Shown: positions 22,205-33,099, numbered from the stretch's first letter. The stretch: DNA of 64,000 nt from Dromiciops gliroides (GCF_019393635.1 NC_057861.1:458608330-458672329); one strand, 5' to 3'. Program-made: numbers and translations. The notes: a model not told the origin generated them from the letters alone.

Positions 22205-22516
22205 TTTATAAGTGAATAACAAGCATTTATTAATCACCTTTGCACTAGGTGCTAAGTGTTGGGGATACAAAGACAGAAGTAGAACAGTCCCTAGTTCACA
22301 TCCTATAAGGTAAACATGTATATAAATAAATATATACAAAACATATGGAAAATAAAAGTTGTTTTAGGAGGGAGGGTACCAACAGCTAAGGGGATCAAGA
22401 AAGGCTTCATGTGGCACCTGCACTCAGTCTTGAAGGAAAGCAGGGATTCTAAGAGGCAGAGTTGAGAAGGGAGTGTATTCTAAACATGAAGGATAGCTAT
22501 TGAAAAGGCACAGAGG
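22205..22516 (-). mobile_element. L2 3' region, antisense
   Basis: CAAGCATTTATTAATCACC, CTAGGTGCTAAGTGTTGGGGATACAAAGA, GGAAAGCAGGGATTCTAAGAGG; ends where the L1 begins. Confidence 0.8.
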
Positions 22517-23070
22517 TTTTTGTGGTAGCTAAGAATTGGAAACCAAAGAAATGCCCATCAATTGGGGAATGGCTAAACAAGCTGTGGTATATACAATGGT
22601 GATGGAATATTATTGTGCTATAAGAAATGACAAGCAGGATGATTTCAGAAAGGCCTGGAAAAACTTAGATGAACTGATGTATAGTGAAGTGAGCAGAACC
22701 AGGAAAATGTTGTGCACAGTGACAGCAATATTTTTAGATGAAGAACTGTAAATGCCAACTATTCTCAGCAATACAATGATCCAAGACAATCCCAAAGGAC
22801 TAATGATGAAACATACTATCCATCTCCAAATAAAGAACTGGTATTGATGGAACACAGACTAAAGCATGCTATGTTTCACTTTCTTTCATTTTTTTCTTTT
22901 ATTCAAGTTTTCTTGTACAAAATGACTAACATGGTAATGTTTTACATAATTGCACATTTATAACCCATATCTGATTGCTTACCACCTCAGGGAGGGAGGA
23001 GGGGAGGGAGAGAAGAAGAGATAAAATTTGGAACTCAAAGCTATAAATGAAAATGTTTATTATTTTTTAA
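22517..23070 (+). mobile_element. L1 3' end, 5'-truncated
   Basis: The last part of ORF2 (short frame 22536-22751 with ATPINWGMAKQ-like, EYYCAIRNDKQ and SEVSRTRK) and the 3' UTR with the G/A-rich tract AGGGAGGGAGGAGGGGAGGG (22990-23009). Colinear with the 3' part of the L1 at 4.4-5.1 kb but clearly diverged. Confidence 0.9.
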
Positions 23071-23167
23071 AGTATAGGCAAGAGAGAAGAGGAAGCTAAG
23101 AAGACTAGAACTCTGCCTGTGGCTGGTGAGCAGGACCAAGAAGAACATTAAACAATCTTCCGAAATT

Positions 23168-23171
23168 TAAA

Positions 23172-23231
<60 letters not shown>

Positions 23232-23342
23232 AGGAAGGAAGGAAGGAAGGAAGGAAGGAAGGAAGGAAGGAAGGAAGGAAGGAGGAAGGAAGGAAGGAAG
23301 GAAGGAAGGAAGGAAGGAAGGAAGGAAGGAAGGAAGGAAGGA

Positions 23343-23406
<64 letters not shown>

Positions 23407-23408
23407 AA
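23168..23408 (+). repeat. 240-bp purine tract, (GAAA)n(GGAA)n(GAAA)n
   Basis: An uninterrupted homopurine run: GAAA units, then GGAA units, then GAAA again, with a near-central GGAGGAAGG break at 23279-23287. Long Phe/Leu/Ser- and Pro-rich frames on the minus strand are artefacts. Confidence 0.98.
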
Positions 23409-23639
23409 CAGAAAAGGCATAAAGATGAGAGATAAAGCAGTGATTTACAGGGATAATAGTTTTGATGGAAAAGCATAGTTAGGCACTCTACCATGGAAGT
23501 CTAATCAGAACACAAGATCCAGATCATATTTCTCAATCTCCTTTACCTCTCTACCATTTCTTTCCTCTGAATCAATCCCCAAAAATGGGTCTGAGAAGTC
23601 TCAAGTTAATTGTTAACCCAATATATCAATGAAAACATA

Positions 23640-23780
23640 CTTTTTAATTTTTAATAAACATTTTTATTTAAAGTTTTGAGTTCCAAATTCTATCTTTCCT
23701 TCCCTCCCTACCCTACCCTTTCCCTGAGGTCATAAGCAATCAGATATAGGTTATACATGTACAGTTATGTAAAACAAAAT
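23640..23780 (-). mobile_element. L1 3' UTR end, antisense
   Basis: TTTGAGTTCCAAATTCTATC, CCTTCCCTCCCTACCC and AAGCAATCAGATATAGGTTATACATGTACA are the complement of the L1 3' end at 22.96-23.06 kb. Confidence 0.82.
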
Positions 23781-23939
23781 GAATGTGTATGTAGTATAAT
23801 GGTCCAGGACTGGTTTAGGCAACCCTGGTACTTCAGACTTGAGAATGAAACAAAATGAGATACTCATAGTCCATCTTAAAAGATGAGAAAGGTGACAACC
23901 CTGATATAAGAACACATTTGGAGTATAACATTCCATTAT

Positions 23940-24535
23940 GTATGACACATTTTAGGAAGAACATTGATAAATTAGAGAATATCCAAAGAAAGGCTGATAG
24001 GTTGGAGAGGGGATTCAGAAATATATCACTTTGGAATATGTTAAAGGACCTCAGATGTTTAGCCTAAAGATCAAATGAGTTAACATATGTAAGGTGTTTT
24101 ACCAACCTTAAAGTGCTATATAAATGCTAATTATGCTGCTGCTGAAGGTGATGATGATAAGACTCAAGGGAAATAGGAAAGCTTTCTTCAAGTGACTGGA
24201 AGACCATCATATGAAACAACTTGACTTCTACTTGGCCTTAAAGGATGGAACAAGGACAATAGGTGGAAGTGGCAAAGAGGCAGATGAAGAAGGAATTTCA
24301 TAATAATTAGGGCTATCTAAAAGTAGAATGGGCTGTTTGTGAAAGTTGGAATACCCTTTCACTAGAGATCTTCAAGTGGAGGATGGATGACCATTTGTTA
24401 AAGAGTTTTACTGAGGGAATTTATATTCAATTATATGTGCTCTACACAAATTTATTGAAGGGGTAGAGGAAGGAAGGAAGGAAGGAAGGAAAGCTTTAGA
24501 GACTCCTTCCAACTCTAAATGTCTATAATTTTCTT
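23940..24535 (+). mobile_element. CR1/L3 LINE 3' region, sense, with MIR piece inside
   Basis: CTCAGATGTTTAGCCTAAAGATC, CTTTCTTCAAGTGACTGGAAG, AGGTGGAAGTGGCAAAGAGGCAGAT, AATTAGGGCTATCTAAAAGTAGAATGGGCTG and CTTCAAGTGGAGGATGGATGACC follow CR1/L3 in order. A MIR-like 3' end interrupts at about 24070-24160 and a short (GAAG)n lies at 24464-24490. Confidence 0.78.
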
Positions 24536-24639
24536 GGAAGTTCCACCACCTAAGGAACAAATGCAGAACTTGTGCTCTTTGATCTACAATTGGTGTGACT
24601 GTCTGAGTCTTTCTGTCTTATATGCATATGTTTTCTAGT

Positions 24640-24835
24640 TCCACAGAATGTTAACCCTGAACCTTGTAGATCACTTAGTTTAAGATGAAGAAATTGAAAC
24701 TCAGAGAGGTGGTTTGACCAAAGCCACAAACTGGGTTATTTATCAATATCTTATATCTAATCTACAAGTTGCTAATAGAAACAGGACTAAAACTTATTTG
24801 TCCTGATTCTATGTTCAGTGTTTTACCCTCCTATG
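24640..24835 (-). mobile_element. MIR-type SINE with L3-like lead, antisense
   Basis: GAACCTTGTAGATCACTTAGTTTAAGATGAAGAAATTGAAACTCAGAGAGG..ACCAAAGCCACAAACTG. Confidence 0.55.
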
Positions 24836-25259
24836 ATGACTTTCTTGAGTTCCTTGAGCTTAAATATTTTTTTAATAAATGCCCAAAGATTTTAACCCTG
24901 TAGACAAAAAGGTCAATTTTATTGCTGCTAATGTCTACCTCTGCTGGGGGAAGAGATCAAATGAAATACAATAATGCATTCCAGCCAAGAGATAAGACAG
25001 TAGAAAATGTCACATGACTGTTTGGCTCTATGTGTCTGTCTAGATCCAAAAATATACTTATTGATTTTTGGATTAAAATCTATTTATATGCTTTTCAAAA
25101 TGATATTTCCGTTCACCTTGAAGTGTTGGTCTGGATGTAAGAACTGAGGTTTGGGGTCACTGTTTTTATGATATGGCAGAAATAGGAAGCTCAAGATCTT
25201 CAAAGGGAAAATTTGGATTGATGCCCAAGGGCTAGGCTCCTCTTGGGCACTGAGATCCT
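24836..25259. other. No recognised gene or repeat
   Basis: AT-rich single-copy looking sequence. Confidence 0.35.
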
Positions 25260-25319
25260 TGACAACTGAAACAGGGATTCATTCAGTCACTAAATGAACA
25301 TTTATTAAGTGCCACGAGA

Positions 25320-25620
25320 GGCAGCATATGGCAGCAGTTAAAAGAACACTGGAGCAGGGCAACTAGGTGGCACAGTGGATAGAGCACTGGCCCTGGAGTC
25401 AGGAGGACCTGAGTTCAAATCTAGCTTCAGACACTTAACACTTACTAGCTGTGTGACCCTGGACAAGTCACTTAACCCCAAATGCCTCACCACCCCCCCC
25501 CCAAAAAAAGAAGAACACTGGAGGAAGTGGGTTTGAATTCTGATTCTTCCAATTTCTATCCTGTGACCTTAGGCAAATTATGTAACCTCTCTGAGTTTCA
25601 GGGCATTTTTTTTTAACCAA
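25320..25620 (+). mobile_element. MIR-type SINE, sense, split by a young SINE
   Basis: GCAGCATATGGCAGCAGTTAAAAG before and GAGGAAGTGGGTTTGAATTCTG..CTGTGACCTTAGGCAAATTATGTAACCTCTCTGAGTTTC after the insertion form one MIR. Confidence 0.72.
25343..25523 (+). mobile_element. Marsupial tRNA-derived SINE nested in MIR, 12-bp TSD
   Basis: Perfect TSD AGAACACTGGAG at 25343-25354 and 25512-25523; tail C10-A7. Confidence 0.95.
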
Positions 25621-25632
25621 GAGTTTAACTAA

Positions 25633-25800
25633 ATCAGGGGCTCAATCATTTTTGTGTCATGGGCCCTTTTAATAGTCTGACAAAGTCAACAATCCCCTTT
25701 TCAAGATAGTATTTTAAAATGTATAAAATTAAAAAATAAAGTTTACAAAGGAAATATAGTCCTAAAAGGAGTATCTACATTGGCCCCTACTTAGCAGCCC
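25633..25800 (+). mobile_element. hAT-like MITE, partial copy
   Basis: ATCAGGGGCTCAATCATTTTTGTGTCATGGGCCC and AGATAGTATTTTAAAATGTATAAAAT match the family at 8.9 kb; the right end is lost. Confidence 0.5.
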
Positions 25801-26620
25801 TTTCTGCCTCTAGGTCAAAGAAAAAGTCAGAAAAAAAAGAAATGGTAAAAACTGGGGAAGCTGCATGGTACAGTGTGTCTGTGGGAGGGAGAGGCTGAAT
25901 GCACAACAAAACCATCCCATAAATAACTAGTAAAGCTAAGATAACAAGTTATCCTAGCCAAATAAAAAAACAGATAAATTCTAAGGATTAGAATGTTTTG
26001 ATTCTATTAGAATACACAAGGCTGAATGAGTTCTTCTGACAGTAAGACAAGACCTCAGTTCAAACCAAGAAAGAAAGAAAGAGAGAGAGAGAGAGCAATC
26101 TCAGTCAGTGGAAAATTCTAGCTCTGAAATCTCTAGGAAAGCAAGGTAAAATCAGAGACATATAAAAGAGCTGGCTTCCCCTACATGTCTACAACTTTCA
26201 AGGTCTTTCTTTCTTTTTCCCCTAGAGTCCTTCACAAAGAATACCTAGAAATACGTGTCCCTATTGAAGTGTTTTTATTACCAAAAAAAAGCTCTTATGC
26301 CAACTCCATCCCTCAAGCACTGAGTCAACATTCTTTCCACCAATTAGGAATTACATCTCACAAATTCAGAAACACACAAAATATCCCAGCCTTTGGTGAA
26401 AGCCAATTTAAATAACTATATAAAGCACAGAAGGCAGTAGTGGTAGGTGTAGTGATAGGAACCAGTATAGCAGAGCTCCCATCCAGAAAATTCCTATAAA
26501 TAGATCTAGAAAATGCAACAGACTCAGTCCTGGTGGAGACATCAGAAAAAGTCACACTCAGTTACTTGTCTAGCCTAGCTTGGCATACTGTGAGAAAATA
26601 ATTATTAATAATGACTTTCA
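25801..26620. other. Unassigned, possibly retroelement internal sequence
   Basis: No certain family. Style and A-rich sense composition recall 5' parts of marsupial retroelements. A (GAAA)(GA)n run lies at 26067-26095. Confidence 0.3.
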
Positions 26621-26790
26621 GGGGCAGCTAAAGTGGCACAGTGGATAAAGCACCAGCCCTGGAATCAGGAGGACCTAAGTTCAAATCCCACTTCAGACAA
26701 TTGACACTTACTAGCTAGCTTTGTGACTGTGGGCAAGTCAACTTAACCCCAATTGCCTCACCAAAAATAATAATAATAATAATAATAATT
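26621..26790 (+). mobile_element. Marsupial tRNA-derived SINE with (ATA)n tail
   Basis: Body GGGGCAGCTAAAGTGGCACAG to CAATTGCCTCACC; a CTAG duplication inside TACTAGCTAGCTTTG; AATAAT tail to about 26789. Confidence 0.9.
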
Positions 26791-26810
26791 TCTAGGAGAA
26801 ACCCAGACTT

Positions 26811-27370
26811 GTGTTAGCCACTCTCTCCCCTTTCCCAGAAACCAACCTGGAATGAGCCTTCAGCTTAACAAAAGGAATGCACATTGACCTTTTTGATTAG
26901 CTAGGGGAGAGAGAACACTTAGACCATCCCACCCCCCAGTCATGTCAATCAATGGAGGCGAATGATGGTAGCCAATTATCTTAGGCCTATGTGTGGTGAT
27001 GCGCCTCTACCAAAAAGAGGATAAAAATCTAAAAATCCCTAGGCACCCGAGGCAAGCAGTCGCTCGCTCTCGCTCTCTCTCTCCCCCTCTCTCTGGCACT
27101 CTTTCTCTTCCCTCATTAGGTAACATAGGGTTTGAGGCCATGTGATCTCTGGCTCTCTGGCTCTTACTCTCTTACCCTGGGCTCTCTCTCTCCCCAGCTC
27201 CCTTCCTGGGACTCTCTCCATCCTGGGTTTGTAACTAATGGGGAAGTCAGGCAGACATGTGGTCAATACTTTATTAATATGTGATCTTAATTAATAATAA
27301 ATGCTTACTGCCCAAACTGGTGCAATAGCCTTTAATTTATAAGTAGCAATGTTTTAGAAAACCCCAGTGT
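26811..27370 (+). mobile_element. Solo LTR candidate, sense, with promoter and poly-A motifs
   Basis: Starts near TGTTAG (26812). It holds a CCAAT box (26972-26976), an ATAAAAA TATA-like box (27021-27027), a long CT-rich R/U5-like stretch (27060-27225) and AATAAA (27296-27301), in the order and spacing of a retroviral LTR. No primer-binding site or gag sequence follows, and no TSD was identified, so ends are uncertain. Confidence 0.52.
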
Positions 27371-28129
27371 AGCCCCACAATATTTCAAATAACACAATGG
27401 GGAAACAGACATCAAAGATATGTGGACACTGGAGACAGGGTGTATCCAAGAGTACATACTTCAGCACCCAGGAAGAGACTGTGAACTGGGCAAAAGGAGT
27501 CATCAGACCCATATCAGGGTTCCACCAGACCCATACTGAGGCGTTGCAACAAGAACAGATGCAAACTGGCAGCTTCATTATGTATTACGAAGTTTTAGGT
27601 CACATAGGACAACTAAATGCTGGGGGGAAAGAGGGAAGGGTGGAGGGTGTCAACATTCCCAGATAGGGAAGCATAAGCTGTACACTGAGAAAAGAAAAAG
27701 TTCAAAACCAGCAGCAATAGCACCAGCAGCCATGTGGCTCAGATCTCAAGTATAGAGAAGGGTCTCATTTCCCATATCTAGCCCAAACTTCAGAGAAATA
27801 ACCTGGGCAGAAATCCCAGACCAAAAAGGAGCCTACAGTTCTGCCACTGAATCAACAATAACAAAGCTTTCCAACTGGTTAATATGGATTAAATCCATTA
27901 TCAATCTACTCTTGCTCAGAACCATACCCATGTCAGGAATGTGCAGTCCAAAGGGACAGCAATCAGACCACTCTGAATCAGATTACTCTGGAAGAACAGA
28001 TAGTTTGCATTTCCCCATTCTATCCCTGAAATCCTGGAATAACACAATATTCAATACTCAAAGAAAACAATAGGACTAGGCCAAATCTTCCCTCCAGAAG
28101 TGCCACTGAGGCGAACCCTAACATCAAGA
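27371..28129. other. Unassigned sequence, possibly retroelement-derived
   Basis: Overlapping small frames on both strands (27354-27666) match nothing I recognise. The composition resembles 25.8-26.6 kb on the other side of the LTR. Confidence 0.3.
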
Positions 28130-29910
28130 AAAGAGTTGAGAGCCCTGGGAAGAGCCTTGTATAAGCATGACGTGGCTAAACATATGGCAAAAGACAGAGT
28201 GGTCAGACAGGTAAGAGTGATGTGGGATGGAATTAGGGTCAAATTGATCATGAGGCGTCCCAAAAGAATTACAAGATTCAGTGACTCAGTTTCCCAAGTT
28301 TTATTGCAATACTATAAGTGACCACAGGGAGAGAGCCAGAAAAGTGGAAAGGTATCTCTCAAATAAGGAAAGAAAAGACAGTTATATTTATAGTATGGAT
28401 AAATTGATGATCAGTTTCATTATAATAATCTCCACTTTAGGGAGGTACAGGGGAGAACCTGTCCTAATTTAGAGTTCCTGGGGTCCTAAGGCAACCCCTG
28501 AGGTGGGTCCCTTTTTCTGTGGAGGTGTGTTTTGGGGGTTTACACGTCATAAGGTGAATCTGGGGACAAAGTTGGCCTTTTCTGCACATGTTTCTTTCTG
28601 ATTCCCACGGCTAGTTTCAAAATATCTTCATTTTTCATTTATTTCAAGTCTAAATTTCTATAGCCTGTCAATTTTATCATTTTTATATGACCTGCTCCAT
28701 TATGTTCCTGTTATAGGTATTGATTTATGTGGGTAAGAGAACCTAGCATCCTGACTTGTAAGTTATCCATTAACTGGGGTCTGAATCCCTCTTAGAGCTC
28801 ATATCTAAATTAGAGCTTGGGCCTTAGGCTTTTCTGTTAACCCCTTTTTTGCCTCCTACATGAAGAGGAAAACCAGGAGAGAGCAATGTCACAAATGCTT
28901 CAAGAGCAGAGAATATCCACAAGAAGAAAATGATCAACAGCACAAAATGGGGCTGAGGGATCAAGAAGGATGAGGATTAAGAAAAGGCCATTAGATTTAG
29001 CAATTAAGAGATCATTGGTAACTTTCAAGTGAGAAGCTTCACTTGAATGATGAAATCAAAACCCAGATTTCAGGTTTACAAGAGAACAAGAAGAGAAGAA
29101 GTAGAGAAATAGAGTGTGCCTGCCTTTTTCAAGGGGTTTAGCTGAGAAGGGGCAGGGGTATAGGATTATGTCTTAGGGGAATTATAGGATCTAGTGAGGG
29201 TCTTTTAAGGATGAAGGAGACATAGGCTCAATGATAGGCAGTAGGGAAGGAGACCATAGCTAAGGAGGGACACAACATTACAGAGTGCAGCTGATAGTGA
29301 GAACAATACTCTGGAGAAGAGAAAGAGAGTAAGGGTACTGTGTGCCAGGCATTGTGCTACATGCTTTACAAATATTATCTCATTTAATTTTCTGCCGTAG
29401 AGACATAAGAAGGAATATCTCTTCATCAGAAACTGAAGTAAAAGAGATTTGAGGGGATATATTGTCAGAGAGCTGTAACATGGAAAAAGGGAGAAGAGGG
29501 ATATTTCAGTAAATCATTTCATTTGAGAGTTTGTTTGTTTGTTTGTTTTGCAAAATGTGAAACAAACTCCTCAGCAAAGAGGGTCAGAGGAGGAGAGGTA
29601 TCATTGGAGGCTTGAAGAGAGAAGAGGTTTAAAACAAGCCCTGAGGTGAATGGGATAGTGAATCAGCTAGGGAGAGTAGGAGGATTACCTCTCTGAAGTC
29701 AGATATTGGCTCTATATTACTAGGGAGAGGCTGCACTTTAGCAAATGGGAGCAGAGAGAGATGAACAGATGGCCCTGAAGAGGCTAAAGAGGTCAAGATT
29801 GGTTCAGTGACCACAAACCCAGCAGAGAGACCCCAGATGATGCACCACAGAGATACCCAATGGAGAGCTACAGAGAACAGCACAACATTATCGTGAGGAA
29901 ATCAGTGACT
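28130..29910 (-). mobile_element. L2 LINE, antisense, with an LTR inserted
   Basis: Antisense L2 blocks in order: GTGGTCAGACAGGTA (left of the LTR), AAAACCAGGAGAGAGCAATGTCAC, GGATCAAGAAGGATGAGGATTAAG, CATTAGATTTAGCAATTAAGAGATC, GTAGGCAGTAGGGAAGGAGACCAT-like and GGGATAGTGAATCAGCTAGGGAGAG. A MIR 3' piece interrupts at about 29336-29420. Confidence 0.75.
28218..28860 (-). mobile_element. Solo LTR, antisense, nested in L2
   Basis: Inserted between two halves of the L2 that are contiguous in related copies. On the minus strand it has a TATAAATATA-like box (about 28385-28394) and GCAATAAAA near 28300, with TG..CA ends. AAGAG at 28213-28217 recurs at 28863-28867 and may be the duplication, though two bases separate it from the right end. 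Confidence 0.62.
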
Positions 29911-29974
29911 GGTCAGCATCGGAGGTGTGGGATGACCTGGTTATGTGTGCATCTTGGTCCCACAATATGTACAA

Positions 29975-30055
29975 TAGCCAAATGTGTGCCCTCCAAGATT
30001 TAGCACAGTGCCAGGAACAGAGTAAATGCTTAATTAATGCTCTTTGACTAATTGA
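29975..30055 (+). mobile_element. L2 or MIR 3' tip, sense
   Basis: GATTTAGCACAGTGCCAGGAACAGAGTAAATGCTTAATTAATG. Confidence 0.6.
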
Positions 30056-30081
30056 CTATACTCCATGCTGATGCCTTGAGC

Positions 30082-30255
30082 TGACAAGTTCTTTTTTCTT
30101 TTTTTTTTTTTTGGTGAGGCAGTTGGAGTTAAGTGACTCGCCCAGGGTCACACAGCTAGTAAATATCAAGTGTCTGAGGCTGGATTTGACCTCAGGTCCT
30201 CCTGAATTCAGGGCTCTTTCACTGCACCACCTAGCTGTCCCATGACAAGTTCTTT
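30082..30255 (-). mobile_element. Marsupial tRNA-derived SINE, antisense, 13-bp TSD
   Basis: Perfect TSD TGACAAGTTCTTT at 30082-30094 and 30243-30255; part of the tRNA-like head near GGGCTCTTTCACTG is deleted. Confidence 0.94.
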
Positions 30256-30669
30256 ATATGTGCTCTATCCATGCACATTCTCTGTATTTATGTTCTTCCC
30301 ATAACATATGAAACACTATTCCCATGGTAGGGAGTGTTTCTTGTTATTTAACTTACTATTCAGTTTGATTAAATGTCCTTTGCTTTGAATTTCTGTATCC
30401 TCTAGCTGTGAAAATCCATCAGTCATGGTTTTGAGTATATGCTGGCCCACAAGGTACCTCAAACCTGAGGTTGGTATATAAGAGGTGTCATGGATGCTAC
30501 AGATGTTGGGGAGGGGCCAGGGACCACAACTTGTAAAATAATTACACAATGTTATTATGCTTTTTGGTTTACAAAACCTGTGATTCCAGAATCCTTCGCT
30601 TCTCTCCAGGCTTAATTTAGCAACTCTAGCTATTAAAGCCCTCTCTTTCCTCAAATTATCTTGTATTTA
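30256..30669. other. Unassigned; 112-aa minus-strand frame
   Basis: The frame 30316-30654 (- strand) shows no recognised motif. No repeat family recognised either. Confidence 0.3.
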
Positions 30670-30800
30670 TGTATTTGTTTACAAATTGTGTCCCAGAAGA
30701 GAATGTAAGCTTCTTACAGGCAAGGATTGTTCTGTTTTTATCTTATATTCCCAGTGCCTAGCATAATGCCTTACATGTTACCAAATACTTACTAAACAAC
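30670..30800 (+). mobile_element. L2 3' end, sense
   Basis: GAATGTAAGCTTCTTACAGGCAAGGATTG, ATATTCCCAGTGCCTAGCATAATGCC. Confidence 0.78.
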
Positions 30801-30970
30801 CCAGTGAAGTAGTTAATACAAATATTGTTATCCCCATTTTATAGATGAGAAAATTGAACCCCAGAGGTATTAAGAGACTTGCCCATGGTCACACAGCTAG
30901 ATAGTGTCAGGACCACCATTTGAATACATCTCAGTTTCCAAGTCCACTGTTTTTGGTACCACAAAATACT
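30800..30970 (-). mobile_element. MIR-type SINE, antisense
   Basis: TTATCCCCATTTTATAGATGAGAAAATTGAAC, TTAAGAGACTTGCCCATGGTCACACAGCTAG. Confidence 0.75.
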
Positions 30971-31099
30971 ACTTCTCTAACATGTGTGATCATGTGTGTT
31001 GTTTGCTTTTGTAGGATTTAGGAATACATGTATAAACCATTTTTCATGTTTAAGAATGTCTGTGGCTTAAGTTGAATGACAATGTGTTACTGTTCCTCA

Positions 31100-32124
31100 T
31101 GTTTCTTTTTTCCCTGAAATTTTATATTATTGCAAGCAATGGGAATTACTTAAATTTATAATATTGGTCACTTCAATTAGTTCAGTTTATTTATTCAGCT
31201 GCTGTGACTACTTATTAGCAGAAGCCAGGAGGACGGCTGGGAGTTGTGGGAAGAAAACAGGAGCCAAGGGAATGAAATATGAATTCACCATAGCAGTTTG
31301 TTTATAATTAGGAGCCCAGATAGAAGCTGTTTGTTAGGTGTGGTAGTTATGTTTGATGGTCGGGTATCAGAAACCAAAAAGTAAGGACTAGAAGGAAGAA
31401 GAATGGCCAAGGATAAACAGAAGGTAAGGGATTGGTACAAATTACTGATTAGAACCTAAGTGGGCTGGGAGGGAGCTGGGTATACAGGATCTTGAGAAAA
31501 TAGATGCTTGTTTGTATTATGGCTTTGAGAGAAACCATAATGGTAATAATTAGGAAATGGGGGAAAGAAATGGTGTTGAAAGAGAAGAATTATTATCACA
31601 GCAGTGAGATATAAATACTGATCTGGACATGTGTAAATGGAACTTGTTATAGAGAGAGGGAGAGGGAGAGATGGAGAAAGAGAGACAGAAAGAGAGCATC
31701 AGAGCTATCCTTTTGGATTGATGAAGTGAGCAAAAGCCAATAAGGAGTTATATGATGGAAACCAGGAAGGTTTCCTTGCCCCACAAAATACTTCCTCCAG
31801 TGTTGCTATTTATTTGAATGCATTTGGATTAGAACATTATCTCTGTTTGAATTCAAATACCAATGAAAAAGGTAACATACTTCCTAGAGAGATCCTTTGT
31901 TATAGCTGGCTGAGATTACTACACGCAGAGAATGGGTGACATGATAAATAAATTTTGATAAGAGAAAAGAGACCTTTCTAATTGCTCTAGTGGAGGGCAC
32001 CAGATAGCAAGGGACAGAAAAAAACACCAAAGAGAAACTATGCCAAGCTTCTTACAAAGTTAGAAGACCTCCCTATCAAGGTTCAAACAAATGATCTTAG
32101 AAACTAGTCCAGTCAGTCTAGCAT
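31100..32124. other. Mostly repeat-free block containing the candidate FAM81B 5' exon
   Basis: Apart from a GA-rich run at 31650-31700, no repeats are recognised. An inverted ACCAT-A-ATGGTA motif at about 31535-31546 loosely resembles an RFX-type site. No CpG island is present. Confidence 0.3.
31403..31423 (+). CDS. Candidate upstream FAM81B exon end (ATG plus seven codons, then donor)
   Basis: An ATG opens MAKDKQK and is followed at 31424 by a GTAAGG donor. The donor leaves phase 0, which is what the exon at 40391 requires; joined, the protein would read MAKDKQK-VRFPPVRM. Human FAM81B also has lysines just before VRLSP. The local sequence is not an evident repeat. An in-frame TAA lies 21 nt upstream of the ATG, so nothing further upstream would be coding in this exon. 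The signal is short and could easily be chance. Confidence 0.22.
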
Positions 32125-32415
32125 TCCTTTTTGCTATTCTCACCTTTGCCAGATGAATTTCCACTAATCCTTTATTTAGAGCATAAATCAAGTATTACTC
32201 CCCCATGAAGCCTATGATGACCTCCCTAGTTATTTTAATCTGTAGGGCACTTGTGATCTTTTTGCATTATAATTACTCATGTTTGTGTCTTGTCTCACTA
32301 CTAGAATATAAGCACCATGAGACCAGGGATAATTTCTTTTCTATATCATCATCAGCATCTATACCAAGTTTTAATATTTGAAAAGCACTTTACTGAATGA
32401 ATAACGGAACAAATG
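32125..32415 (+). mobile_element. L2 3' end, sense
   Basis: CCCCCATGAAGCCTATGATGACCTCCCTAG, GTCTCACTACTAGAATATAAGCACCATGAG, GGGATAATTTC and TGAATGAATAA. Confidence 0.78.
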
Positions 32416-32439
32416 AATGAATACTAAGGAATGGTGGTA

Positions 32440-32690
32440 ATGAAAAGAGGAATGTAATGAAAAGTGCCCTGAGCAATGAGTCAGAAGACCAGAGCTCAGT
32501 TCCCAATGCTACCAATTAACCATTGGTAAATCTTTAGCCTGAGCCTACAGTTTCCTTTGTCTATAAAGGGGAATAATAACTATAGTACGTACCTCACACA
32601 CTTATTGTGAGGAATAAGTGAGATAGAGAATTAAATGTTTTGTAAACCCTTAAGTAACAAGTAAATGTCAGTTATTGTTATTTCCCATGG
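32440..32690 (+). mobile_element. MIR-type SINE, sense
   Basis: CAGTTTCCTTTGTCTATAAAGGGGAATAATAAC, TACCTCACACACTTATTGTGAGGAATAAGTGAG, TTTTGTAAACCCTTAAG. Confidence 0.75.
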
Positions 32691-32897
32691 GAGATGCTTG
32701 ATTAAATCACTGTCAAATTTAACTCTTTCCCACATCCTACCGAATTAAATAAAAGAGAAAAATAACCAGAGATTTGTATCATAACAGCTGGCATATCCAT
32801 AGCACTTTTAAATTTACATATCAGCCATTGCAACATCACTTTCTCGGACCTTATCCTAAATGAGGCTTATTTTCCTATCAATGTGTTTTTGTCTAGG

Positions 32898-33095
32898 ACA
32901 GGGGTTCATAAACTTCCTGGATTTGTTCCTTTTTTAATATTTTGAATTTTTATTTCATATTAATTTGTTTTCTGTGTATTATATGTATTTTATTTTTGTT
33001 CATTTGAAAACATTATTCTGAGGAGTCCCTAGGTCTTTCTTGCCAGACTGCCAAAGAGGTTCGTGACACAGAAAAAGGTTAGAAATCCAACTCTA
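32898..33095 (+). mobile_element. hAT-like MITE, near full length
   Basis: Left end GGACAGGGGTTCATAAACTTCC; inside GAAAACATTATTCTGAGGAG, CAGACTGCCAAAGAGG, GTGACACAGAAAAAGGTTAG, as in the copy at 2.8-3.0 kb. Confidence 0.58.
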
Positions 33096-33099
33096 GGAG

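Noticed and set aside
23105..23494. 129-aa Phe/Leu/Ser/Pro-rich minus-strand open frame
   Set aside because: It is the translation of the (GAAA)n(GGAA)n tract.
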